From JBOCEF01 sp047610385 (GTDB taxonomy: Bacteria; Pseudomonadota; Alphaproteobacteria; Rhodobacterales; Rhodobacteraceae), in assembly GCA_047610385.1 (NCBI GenBank), contig JBLGAC010000028.1, positions 1-52,361 on the forward strand: 52,361 bases of DNA. The letters run 5' to 3'. A program made the translations under genes and the position numbers. Below the pieces are notes generated by a model, which did no database searches, had not been told where the DNA came from, and was given only the letters and a program-made list of their open reading frames with translations. Shown one piece after another: positions 28,714-36,290 of the stretch (positions are counted from its first letter, which is position 1; each line of letters starts with the position of its first letter).

Positions 28714-29476
28714 TGATCCGCCCCCTCGGTGCCAGCGCAGGATGCGCGGCGATCAAGGCCGCGGCCAGCACTTCGGCCATGGCGCGCTGCGCGGCAGGGG
28801 TTTCGATCAGGTCGTTGCGGATCTCAATCATCACATTGGGCAGCTTTCGGGGGTGCGCATGTTCGCGCAAGGTGTGGGTCACGCCGTCTTCGGGGCCATA
28901 GGGATCATTGCGCGCCACCCGATGCGGCCCGCCCGCCAGCGCATCCAGCACCGCGTCGGCAAGCCGCGCGTCCGCATCGTGCAGCACGCCGATTTCGGTA
29001 TCGCGGGGCGCGCCGTTGAACACTGGCGTGAAGGAATGGATGGTGATCAGCGCCGGCCCCCCCGGCAGCGCGGCGATCAGATCGTCCAGCGCGATGTAGA
29101 ACGGTTCATACACCGCCGCGACGCGTGCGGCGCGCGCAGGGGGTGACAGGCCCTGATTGCCGGGGATGTCCCAGATTTCCGACCGCTCGGGCACCGCGCT
29201 CGCCGCCTCAGGCGGGCGGTTGCAATCATACACCAAGCGCGAGGTCGCGGCCGCCACCAAAGGCGCGTCCAGCAGCCAGGCCAACGCCTCAGCCACGCCC
29301 AGCGCGCCCAGATCCCACGCGATGTGCGACGCCAATGCCGCCACGGGCAGGCCCAGATCGCCCAGCGCGGCCGGGATGTGGCGGCTGGCATGTTCGCACA
29401 CGATCACCGCCCCGGCGCTTCCACCGGGGTTGATCACCTGTGGCGGCGGTGCGCCGCTGCTGGTCTGGTCGTGCAT
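28706..29476 (-). CDS. N-formylglutamate amidohydrolase-family enzyme
   Basis: The 256-residue HutG-type amidohydrolase has the family landmarks VICEHASRHIP near 25, AWDLGALGVAEALA, LVYDCNRPPEAA, GNQGLS, ITIHSFTPVFNG near 138 and VMIEIRNDLI near 225. The known activity releases glutamate from N-formylglutamate during histidine breakdown, but no other hut gene is here. As first gene of a TRAP/PuuA-like/ALDH/ADH operon it may instead hydrolyse a gamma-glutamyl or other glutamate amide. The start at 29476 has AAGGGG nine bases before it. The reaction reassignment is inference. Confidence 0.85.
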   Translation of the reverse strand: MHDQTSSGAPPPQVINPGGSAGAVIVCEHASRHIPAALGDLGLPVAALASHIAWDLGALGVAEALAWLLDAPLVAAATSRLVYDCNRPPEAASAVPERSEIWDIPGNQGLSPPARAARVAAVYEPFYIALDDLIAALPGGPALITIHSFTPVFNGAPRDTEIGVLHDADARLADAVLDALAGGPHRVARNDPYGPEDGVTHTLREHAHPRKLPNVMIEIRNDLIETPAAQRAMAEVLAAALIAAHPALAPRGRINA

Positions 29477-29547
29477 CCGGAACGCCCCTTGTTTCGCGTT
29501 TGCACAAAAATCTTGGCTGCGGTGCGAGGTGCAGGTCAAGAGATTTC

Positions 29548-29563
29548 TGAAATAAAAATTTCA
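29548..29563. promoter_or_regulatory. Inverted repeat, candidate RpiR-type operator
   Basis: The sequence TGAAAT-aaaa-ATTTCA is a perfect 6-bp inverted repeat with a four-base centre, between the divergent hydrolase and RpiR genes. RpiR-family regulators commonly bind TGAAA-type palindromes. On the minus strand TTGACC lies just downstream at about 29533-29538, promoter-like for the operon. Confidence 0.55.
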
Positions 29564-29600
29564 TCCCGACGCGGCTTGACATAAGATCAAACAGAACCTG

Positions 29601-30497
29601 ATGCCGGAGGCCCCGCACCCCATGAGTTCCGACCGCGCCGAAACCGTCGCCGCCCGCATCCGCGCCAGCTTCGACACCCTCACCCGGGCGGAGCGGCAGC
29701 TGGCCGGCGAAATCATGGGCAACTACCCGATGTCCGGCCTCGGCTCCATCGCCGCGATGGCCGAAGCGTCCGGCGTCTCAGGCCCCACGGTGGCGCGGAT
29801 GGCGCGCAAGCTGGGTTTCGCGGGCTTTCCCGAATTGCAGGCACAATTGCGCGCTGAGCTGGAGGAAACCGTCTCCGGCCCGATCACGCGCCATGACCGC
29901 TGGGCCGCAGGTGCCCCCGACGCGCATATTCTGAACCGGTTCGCCGAAGCGGCGGCGGAAAACCTGCGCCTTTCGCTTGGGCAGATCGACGCGGACGCCT
30001 TCGACGCCGTCGCCGACATGCTGGGCGACGAGGCCCGCACCGTGCGCGCCGTCGGCGGGCGCATCACCCGCGCGTTGGCGGAATACCTCATCACCCATCT
30101 GCAGGTAATCCGGCGCCATGCCGCGCTGATCCCGCCCAATGCCAACGCGTGGCCACATTACGTGCTTGATATGACGCCCGGCGATGTGCTGATCGCCTTT
30201 GACATGCGCCGCTATGAACGCGACATGGAACGCCTGTGCGCGATGGCTGAGGAACGGGGCGCAAAGGTTGTCCTGATCACCGACCAATGGGGCAGCCCGG
30301 CCGCGCGTCATGCCGCCCATGTCTTCAACTTGCGCATCGACGTGCCCACGGCTTGGGACAGCAACATGGTGTCGATGTTCCTGGTCGAGGCCCTTTTGGC
30401 AGAGGTCCAGACCCGCAGCCGGGACCGCACCCGCGCCCGGATGGCCGAACTTGAAGGCCTGTTCGACCGCACCCGGCAGTTCAAGAAATTCGTCTGA
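29601..30497 (+). CDS. MurR/RpiR-family transcriptional regulator
   Basis: The 298-residue protein has an N-terminal helix-turn-helix (GSIAAMAEASGVSGPTVARMARKLGFAGFPELQAQL, about residues 48-85) and a C-terminal SIS sugar-isomerase-like ligand domain (about 125-270; RAVGGRITRALAEYLITHL, GDVLIAFDMRRYERD, VVLITDQWGSPAA). It is divergently placed next to the TRAP catabolic operon, so it probably controls it. A second in-frame ATG at 29622 could be the true start because a TTGACA box at 29576-29581 would place transcription near 29610. Confidence 0.92.
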   Translation: MPEAPHPMSSDRAETVAARIRASFDTLTRAERQLAGEIMGNYPMSGLGSIAAMAEASGVSGPTVARMARKLGFAGFPELQAQLRAELEETVSGPITRHDRWAAGAPDAHILNRFAEAAAENLRLSLGQIDADAFDAVADMLGDEARTVRAVGGRITRALAEYLITHLQVIRRHAALIPPNANAWPHYVLDMTPGDVLIAFDMRRYERDMERLCAMAEERGAKVVLITDQWGSPAARHAAHVFNLRIDVPTAWDSNMVSMFLVEALLAEVQTRSRDRTRARMAELEGLFDRTRQFKKFV

Positions 30498-30787
30498 CGC
30501 CCCGCGCCCGGTGCCGCCCGCGCCGCCGCCTGCCGCGCGCCGCGGGCGCCGCGTTTGCGCAAGCGCGCCGGTCGCGCGGCGCTTCGCAGCGTGGGGATGA
30601 AAGTGGATGCGCAAGGCCGGATGCCTGATAGGCTGACACATGTCAGCCGCCCGCGTTCCGCACTGCAAAATCAAATTTTGCAAATTGACCTGACCTTGCG
30701 GAAATGGTGAAGTCCCCCAAAATCAGCGCTCAGGACCCTAGCAAAAAGGGCCGTGCGCAATTGGCTGCGAAGAGGACACACGCGCCC
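30498..30787 (+). promoter_or_regulatory. Control region of the CoA-transferase operon with a 19-bp palindrome
   Basis: A perfect inverted repeat TGCAAAAT-CAA-ATTTTGCA lies at 30664-30682, followed by TTGACC. The first 100 bases are very GC-rich and may include the end of the rpiR transcript. The palindrome is a good operator candidate for a regulator encoded elsewhere. Confidence 0.5.
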
Positions 30788-31477
30788 ATGATCGACAAAA
30801 CGGCGAAAAACGCGGCTGAGGCCGTCGCTTGCATTAAAGACGGCGCCACGGTGATGGTCGGCGGCTTTGGGGAATCGGGGCGTCCGAACACGCTGCTGAA
30901 AGCCCTGCTGGAAAGCGGTGCCAAGGACTTGACCGCCATTTCCAACAACGCTGGCGAAGGCACGCACGGCATGGCCGCGCTTTTGCTGGCTGGCCGGGTG
31001 CGCAAGCTGATCTGCTCATTCCCGCGCGGCGACATGGCCGCTGAGACGGAAAAGCTGGTGCGCGCTGGCAAGTTGGAGCTTGAGGTGATGCCGCAAGGCA
31101 CGCTTGCCGAACGCATCCGCGCCGCGGGCGCTGGCATCGGCGCCTTCTACACCCCCACCAGCTATGGCACTGAGGTCGCGGCAGGCAAGGAAACCCGCAT
31201 CATCGACGGCGTTGGCCATGTGCTGGAATACGCGCTGCACGCTGATTTCGGGCTGGTCAAAGCCAAGCGCGGCGACCGTTGGGGCAATCTTGACTACAAC
31301 CTGCTGTCGCGCAATTTCGGGCCGCTGATCTGCGCAGCCGCCAGGCACACCATCGTTGAGGCCGACGAAATCGTCCCCCTCGGCGACATCGCCCCCGAAG
31401 AAGTCGTGACCCCCGGCATCTTCACCAACGCGCTGGTGCTGACCGGCAGCGCCACCAGCATCGGAGCGCAGGCATGA
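30788..31477 (+). CDS. 3-oxoacid CoA-transferase subunit A
   Basis: This 229-residue alpha subunit transfers CoA from succinyl-CoA to acetoacetate or 3-oxoadipate. Motifs are GATVMVGGFGESGRPNTLL near 18, the SENNAG-equivalent AISNNAGEGTHGMAALL near 50, VMPQGTLAERIRAAGAGIGAFYTPT and ITPGIF-like VVTPGIFTN near the end. It reads closest to PcaI in style. The start at 30788 (MIDKTAKN) aligns with the family; an upstream in-frame ATG would add a Lys-rich leader lying over the control region. It overlaps subunit B by four bases. Confidence 0.9.
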   Translation: MIDKTAKNAAEAVACIKDGATVMVGGFGESGRPNTLLKALLESGAKDLTAISNNAGEGTHGMAALLLAGRVRKLICSFPRGDMAAETEKLVRAGKLELEVMPQGTLAERIRAAGAGIGAFYTPTSYGTEVAAGKETRIIDGVGHVLEYALHADFGLVKAKRGDRWGNLDYNLLSRNFGPLICAAARHTIVEADEIVPLGDIAPEEVVTPGIFTNALVLTGSATSIGAQA

Positions 31478-32172
31478 GCATCACTCGCGAACAGGTCGGC
31501 TGGCGCGCCGCCCAAGACATCAATGACGGCTGGTATGTGAACCTCGGCATCGGCATGCCCGAACTGGTCGCCAACGGCCTGCCTGAGGGGCGTGAGATCG
31601 TGTTCCATTCGGAAAACGGCATCCTCGGCATGGGCCCTGCGGCCAAGCCCGGCGAAGAAGACCCCAACCTGATCAATGCGGGCAAAAGAGCGGTCACCAT
31701 GCTGACCGGCGCGTCGATCTTCGATCATGCGCTCAGCTTTGCGGTGGTGCGCGGCGGGCATCTGGATCTGTGCGTGCTCGGCGCCTATCAGGTCGGCGCC
31801 AAAGGTGATCTCGCCAATTGGGCGCGGTCACGCAGCGACGTTCTGCCCGCCATTGGCGGTGCCATGGATCTGGCCGCAGGTGCGAAACGCATCTGGGTGA
31901 CCATGACCCATAACGACAAATCGGGCGAACCGCGCCTGCTGACTGAGTGCAGCTATCCGCTGACCGGCGCGGGTGTGGTCAGCCGCATCTACACCGATCT
32001 GGCGGTGATTGAGGTTGATAACGGGTTCCTCGTGCGTGAAATCGCCCCCGGCATCACCAAAGATGAATTGATCGCGCGCACCGGCGCCACACTGCGCTTT
32101 GCCGACGATCTGAAAACCATTTCAGCGCCTGATCTGGCGCCCTCAGCCGCAAAGCTGCGCGCCACCAGCTGA
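31474..32172 (+). CDS. 3-oxoacid CoA-transferase subunit B
   Basis: This 232-residue beta subunit carries the catalytic glutamate in VFHSENGILGMGP near residue 50, the residue that forms the glutamyl-CoA intermediate. Other family stretches are YVNLGIGMPELVANGL, MRGGHLD-like VVRGGHLDLCVLGAYQV, and GGAMDLAAGAKRIWVTM. It is coupled to subunit A by an ATGA overlap and followed by thiolase after 22 bases. Acetoacetate and 3-oxoadipate are both possible acceptors. Confidence 0.92.
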   Translation: MSITREQVGWRAAQDINDGWYVNLGIGMPELVANGLPEGREIVFHSENGILGMGPAAKPGEEDPNLINAGKRAVTMLTGASIFDHALSFAVVRGGHLDLCVLGAYQVGAKGDLANWARSRSDVLPAIGGAMDLAAGAKRIWVTMTHNDKSGEPRLLTECSYPLTGAGVVSRIYTDLAVIEVDNGFLVREIAPGITKDELIARTGATLRFADDLKTISAPDLAPSAAKLRATS

Positions 32173-32194
32173 CCCCTAAATAAGGAGACCCGGC

Positions 32195-33397
32195 ATGAGA
32201 GAAGCCGTCATCGTATCAACCGCCCGCACCCCGATCGGCAAGGCCTATCGCGGCGCGTTCAACAACACCAACGCCCAGGCCCTGATCGGCCACGCAGTCA
32301 GCCACGCCGTCGCGCGCGCCGGGATCGACCCCGCGACCGTTGAGGATTGCGTGATCGGCGCCGCGATTCAGCAAGGCAGCACCGGCGGCAACATCGGCCG
32401 TCAGGCGGCGCTGCGTGCAGGCCTGCCCCAATCGGTTGCCGGCATGTCGCTGGATCGTCAGTGCGCGTCGGGCATGATGGCCATCGCCACCGCCGCCAAG
32501 CAGATCATCGTCGACGGCATGCAGGTCGCCATTGGCGGCGGGGTTGAAAGCATCAGCCTTGTCCAAAACGACAAGATGAACATGTTCCGCGCCGCCGATC
32601 CGTGGCTGAAGGCGAACATCCCCGCCACCTACATGTCGATGCTGGAAACCGCTGAAATCGTGGCTGAGCGCTATGGCATTTCGCGTGCGGCGCAGGACGA
32701 ATACGCGCTTCGGTCCCAGCAGCGCACCGCCGCGGCGCAGGAACGCGGCGCCTTTGACGATGAAATCGTGCCGCTGGCCACCACGATGATGGTGCAGGAC
32801 CGTGAGACCAAGGAAATCTCGGAAAAAGAGGTCACCTTGACCAAGGATGAGGGCAACCGTCCCTCAACCACTTTGGAAAATCTGCAAGGCCTGAACCCGG
32901 TGTTCAAAGGCGGGCAGGTCGTGTCCGAGGGCGGGTTCATCACCGCGGGCAACGCCAGCCAGCTGTCGGACGGTGCCTCCGCATCGGTGTTGATGGAGGC
33001 CAAGGAGGCAGAGCGTCTCGGCCTTGCGCCCTTGGGCATTTATCGCGGCATGGCCGTCGCGGGCTGCAACCCCGATGAAATGGGCATTGGCCCGGTTTTC
33101 GCGATCCCCAAGCTGCTGGCCAATGCCGGGCTGAAGATGTCCGACATCGGGCTGTGGGAACTGAACGAGGCTTTCGCGGTGCAGGTGCTGTATTGCCGCG
33201 ACAAGCTCGGCATCCCTGATGAGCTGCTGAATGTCGATGGCGGTGCGATTTCCGTGGGCCATCCCTATGGCATGTCTGGTGCCCGCATGGTCGGCCACGC
33301 GCTGATTGAGGGCAAAAAGCGCGGCGCCAAATACGTCGTGTGCACCATGTGCATCGGCGGCGGCCAAGGCGCGGCGGGGCTGTTCGAGGTTGCCTGA
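32195..33397 (+). CDS. Acetyl-CoA C-acyltransferase (thiolase)
   Basis: The 400-residue thiolase II-type enzyme has the nucleophilic cysteine in LDRQCASGMMAI near residue 89, the GGVESISLV loop, the histidine motif ELNEAFAVQVL near 325, and the C-terminal GGAISVGHPYGMSGAR and CTMCIGGGQGAA with the second active cysteine. AAGGAG precedes the start. It would cleave a 3-oxoacyl-CoA, made by the coupled CoA-transferase, into acetyl-CoA and a shorter acyl-CoA. The set therefore fits acetoacetate use or the end of the beta-ketoadipate pathway. Confidence 0.93.
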   Translation: MREAVIVSTARTPIGKAYRGAFNNTNAQALIGHAVSHAVARAGIDPATVEDCVIGAAIQQGSTGGNIGRQAALRAGLPQSVAGMSLDRQCASGMMAIATAAKQIIVDGMQVAIGGGVESISLVQNDKMNMFRAADPWLKANIPATYMSMLETAEIVAERYGISRAAQDEYALRSQQRTAAAQERGAFDDEIVPLATTMMVQDRETKEISEKEVTLTKDEGNRPSTTLENLQGLNPVFKGGQVVSEGGFITAGNASQLSDGASASVLMEAKEAERLGLAPLGIYRGMAVAGCNPDEMGIGPVFAIPKLLANAGLKMSDIGLWELNEAFAVQVLYCRDKLGIPDELLNVDGGAISVGHPYGMSGARMVGHALIEGKKRGAKYVVCTMCIGGGQGAAGLFEVA

Positions 33398-33418
33398 TCA
33401 CGGCTTGATCTGACTTTG

Positions 33419-33446
33419 CGGCGCGGGGGTCCCCACCCCCGCGCCG
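33419..33446 (+). terminator. GC-rich hairpin after the thiolase gene
   Basis: Perfect 12-bp arms (33419-33430 and 33435-33446) with a CCCC loop lie 21 bases after the thiolase stop. There is no T tract, so termination may be partial or Rho-assisted. Confidence 0.6.
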
Positions 33447-33527
33447 TTCGCATCTGGCCGCGGCGCTGGCCCTTGTCCATCGCTGCGATCACGCCCATTC
33501 TGCGCCGTTGCCGCCCGGCGCCATCGG

Positions 33528-34634
33528 ATGCACCGCTCCATGCAGCTTTCGCACATCTTCACCCGCGACACCGCGGCGGCCCTGCCTGCCATGGCCGGGT
33601 CAGTGCTGCTTGGGGCTTTGGGCGGGATGCTGGCGGGCCTGATCGGCGCGCCGCTGCCGATGCTGCTGGGGTCGTTGATCACGGTGGCGGCCATGTCCAT
33701 CGGCGGCGTGCGCATCATGGGCCGCATGCCTGGCGTGCCAGTGAAAACCCGCATCTTTTTCGTGCCCGTGATCGGCGTGACCATTGGCGGCGCCTTCACC
33801 CCCGACATTCTGTCTGAGGCCGCGGATTGGTGGCCAAGCCTTCTGGCGCTGCTGGTTTATATTCCGCTGGCCCATCTGGGGGGCGCGCTGATCTATCACC
33901 GCCTTGGCGGCCTCAGCCCGGTGACCGCCTATTACGCGGCTGTCCCCGGCGGCCTGATTGAAGTGATCGCCATGGGCGAGGAGGCAGGCGCCGATGCGCG
34001 CAGCCTCGTGATCTTGCAATTCATGCGGCTGATCCTGTGCATCCTGCTGGTGCCGCTGGGGTTCATGCTGTTCACCGGCGGCGCGGTTGGCAGTGCGGCG
34101 GGCGTGGCAATGACCGGGGCTGATGCACCGGTTGGGCTGCTCGATGCCGTGATTTTGCTGGGCGCTGGCGCTTTGGGGGCCATTGGTGGGCGGCGGTTGG
34201 GGTTTCCAGCTTGGGTCATCACCGGGCCAATTCTGGTGTCGGGAACCGCGCATCTGACCGGCCTGACGCAGGCGGTTCCCCCCGGCTGGCTGATCGGCGT
34301 GACGCAGTTGGTGATGGGGGTCAGCCTCGGGTCGCGATTCGCGGGGCTGAACGCGCGGGCCTTCGGGCACGCCGCGGCGCTGGCCCTGGCCAACATCGCC
34401 ATGACGCTGACCCTGGCGCTGATCGCGGCAGTGGCGCTGCAAGGCGCGGTCGGAGAGCGCATCGAAGCGGTGATCCTGGCCTTTGCGCCTGGCGGGGTCG
34501 CTGAGATGTCGCTGGTCGCCGTCTCGCTGCAGATTTCGGTGGTCTATGTGACCGCGCATCATGTGGCGCGGATCCTGCTGTCGGTGCTGGTGGCCAAGAC
34601 CTTCGCGGGATGGATCGGAACCGAAACGCGCTGA
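33528..34634 (+). CDS. AbrB-family multi-pass membrane protein
   Basis: This 368-residue protein of the so-called AbrB family (duplicated membrane domain) is an inner-membrane protein of about ten helices and not a DNA-binding AbrB. Repeated GLIGAPLPMLLGSLITVAAM and LGFPAWVITGPILVSGTAHL blocks mark the duplication. PGGLIEVIAMGEEAGAD (near 142) and its repeat FAPGGVAEMSLVAVSLQ (near 320) are the family signature. The transported substrate, if any, is unknown. The start could be 33528 or 33540; neither has a clear ribosome site. It follows the thiolase hairpin, so it is probably separately transcribed. Confidence 0.85.
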   Translation: MHRSMQLSHIFTRDTAAALPAMAGSVLLGALGGMLAGLIGAPLPMLLGSLITVAAMSIGGVRIMGRMPGVPVKTRIFFVPVIGVTIGGAFTPDILSEAADWWPSLLALLVYIPLAHLGGALIYHRLGGLSPVTAYYAAVPGGLIEVIAMGEEAGADARSLVILQFMRLILCILLVPLGFMLFTGGAVGSAAGVAMTGADAPVGLLDAVILLGAGALGAIGGRRLGFPAWVITGPILVSGTAHLTGLTQAVPPGWLIGVTQLVMGVSLGSRFAGLNARAFGHAAALALANIAMTLTLALIAAVALQGAVGERIEAVILAFAPGGVAEMSLVAVSLQISVVYVTAHHVARILLSVLVAKTFAGWIGTETR

Positions 34635-34668
34635 GATTTACGCAGCGCCCTGCGCCTTAGACTGCGCG

Positions 34669-35066
34669 CATGAACCGGGTGCCACCGCCAGCCTCTTGAC
34701 CTTGCAGGACGGGCACGCGGGGGCGGGAGGGGGTGGGGACGCTGCATTGCACGGCGCACGGCAAGGCGATGTTGGCCAACCAGCCCGCCGCCGACACCGA
34801 ACGCCTGATCGAACCGGCGCGGCTGACCCCGGTGACAATGGCCACCACCACCAACCCAAATGAATTGCGTAGCCACGCGGTCGATGATGAGGAAATCGTT
34901 GTCGGAATGCGCGCCGTTGGGGCCGCAATCCGCGATCCCGACAGGACAGTTCTGGGGGAGGGATGAGTGTGGCAGGCCCCATCTATCGCCTGACCCCGGC
35001 ACGCGCGATGCATCTTGGTCCCGAAATCGCCATCGCCGCGCAGCAGGTCGGACCACTGGCGGCAAC
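34669..35066 (+). pseudogene. Remnant of an IclR-family regulator
   Basis: Pieces of an IclR effector-binding domain appear in order but in different frames. They are GATASLLTLQDGHA, then TLHCTAHGKAMLANQPAADTE with a shortened AVDDEEIVVGMRAVGAAIRDPDR, then SVAGPIYRLTPARAMHLGPE. In intact IclR proteins these are the linker strand, the GKALLA helix, the DDEE...G...C/A-AP-I-D core and the C-terminal helix. The winged-helix DNA-binding domain is missing entirely, and about eight residues are lost before AVDDEE. No product with regulatory function is expected. Confidence 0.75.
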
Positions 35067-35107
35067 GGCGCGCCCGCCCGTGACCGACAGTGCAGGCACT
35101 GCCCACT

Positions 35108-35784
35108 GCGCCAACATCCGCGGGCGGCGGCATCTGTCCGATCTGGGATGCCGCGCGGGCGCATTTGCTGTGGCCCAACGCGCTGACACCGGGGGTCTTT
35201 GCCCCCGATGCGGCCGGAACCTCGGCTACGATGGCGGTGATGGATGGCCAGATCGCAGGGTTCGACGCGGTGGGGGCCCTGCTGGTGCGCGCGGTCCCCG
35301 ATCTGTCTGGCGTTGGGGCGCTGCACACGGCGCAGGACGGCACGGTCTGGATCACGCAGTGGACCCATCGCGGGGCCATCTCCGATGTCGGGCCTTCATG
35401 CCAGCCTGCCGCATGCCGGAGTGCAGGAAGACGACGCCATTTATGCTGTGCGCAACGGCATGGCCTGGCGGCTGCCCGCAGCATTGGGGACCCCTTCCGC
35501 GCTGGCGCTGGCGCTGGCGCTGGATGCGCGGGGGCGGGTCTGGGCGACGCTGCTGGATGGCTGGGGGTGGTGCGCCTGAACGATTCCGGCGAAGTGGCCG
35601 CGGCGCTGGCCCTGCCCACGCCGTGGCCAACAGGGCTAATCTGAGGGCCCTTTTCATCGCCACCGCCCGCGATGGGCTGACCCAGGAAACTGCGCACAAC
35701 GCCCCACTTTCGGGCCACGCTTTTGCCCTGCGCAAGGGCGTGCCGGGCTGGCCGGAGCTGACCGCAACCTCTGGCCTCGGCTGA
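35108..35784 (+). pseudogene. Remnant of an SMP-30/gluconolactonase gene
   Basis: Fragments match the SMP-30/LRE beta-propeller in the right order across three frames. They are ICPIWDAARAHLLW (normally GEGPxWD), then QEDDAIYAVRNGMAWRLP, then ALALALDARGRVWATLLDGWG, then VVRLNDSGEVAAALALPTPWPTG, and finally ALFIATARDGLTQETAHNAPLSGHAFALRKGVPGWPE. The last is the well-conserved C-terminal TxARxGL...PLSGxLF segment. At least two frameshifts and internal losses separate them. An intact gene would have opened a sugar lactone. It follows the IclR remnant, so regulator and target decayed together. Confidence 0.78.
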
Positions 35785-36290
35785 GGCGGCAGCGCGGCAT
35801 AGGCGGGACGATACGGGCATTGGCCGCCGCGCCAGACCTGCGCATCCGCCGCCTTTGCGCCCGACGCTTTCGGCGCGGTCAGATCATCGCGGTGCCGCTT
35901 GGCCTTGCCACACGCCGGGCCGCGTTCATCGGGGATGCGCGCACGCCGGGGCGGGGGACGTGATCAGGCCCCGAACATGGGCAAACGCTGCTGCCTTCTT
36001 TGCGCGAACCGGATGCCGCTTGCTGGCACCTTGATTGCGAAGGCAAGCGAAGACCCGGTCTGATGGCGACCAGAGGTTGCAGCCGCGCCACCACGGGCTT
36101 TCAAGCGTCGCGGGCGCGCCAACCGCATCGCTGCCAACGGGGCCCGATGGACAGTCAGCCATCTGGCGCGCAACCACGCGATCAGTATGGCCCACTTACC
36201 ACCATCGCTTCGGTCCGCTGATGCCGCTGGCCCGGACGGGGGCCGCCCAGCCCGACCCAAGATCGCAATGCGGGGCGTCGAGGGGCAGGC
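35785..36290. other. Unassigned stretch between the SMP-30 remnant and the chemoreceptor
   Basis: About 500 bases with no frame I can match to a family. Short open runs such as GQIIAVPLGLATRRAAFIGDA on the plus strand have coding-like composition and may be further gene debris. No insertion-sequence ends or target duplications were found by eye. Confidence 0.35.

Noticed and set aside
34657..35820. A 387-codon open frame on the minus strand
   Set aside because: It covers the IclR and SMP-30 remnants, whose plus-strand fragments match families in order; the minus frame has no recognisable domain.
35785..36290. Insertion-sequence or recombinase remnant
   Set aside because: Some short stretches looked vaguely recombinase-like, but no motif order, terminal repeats or target duplication supports it.
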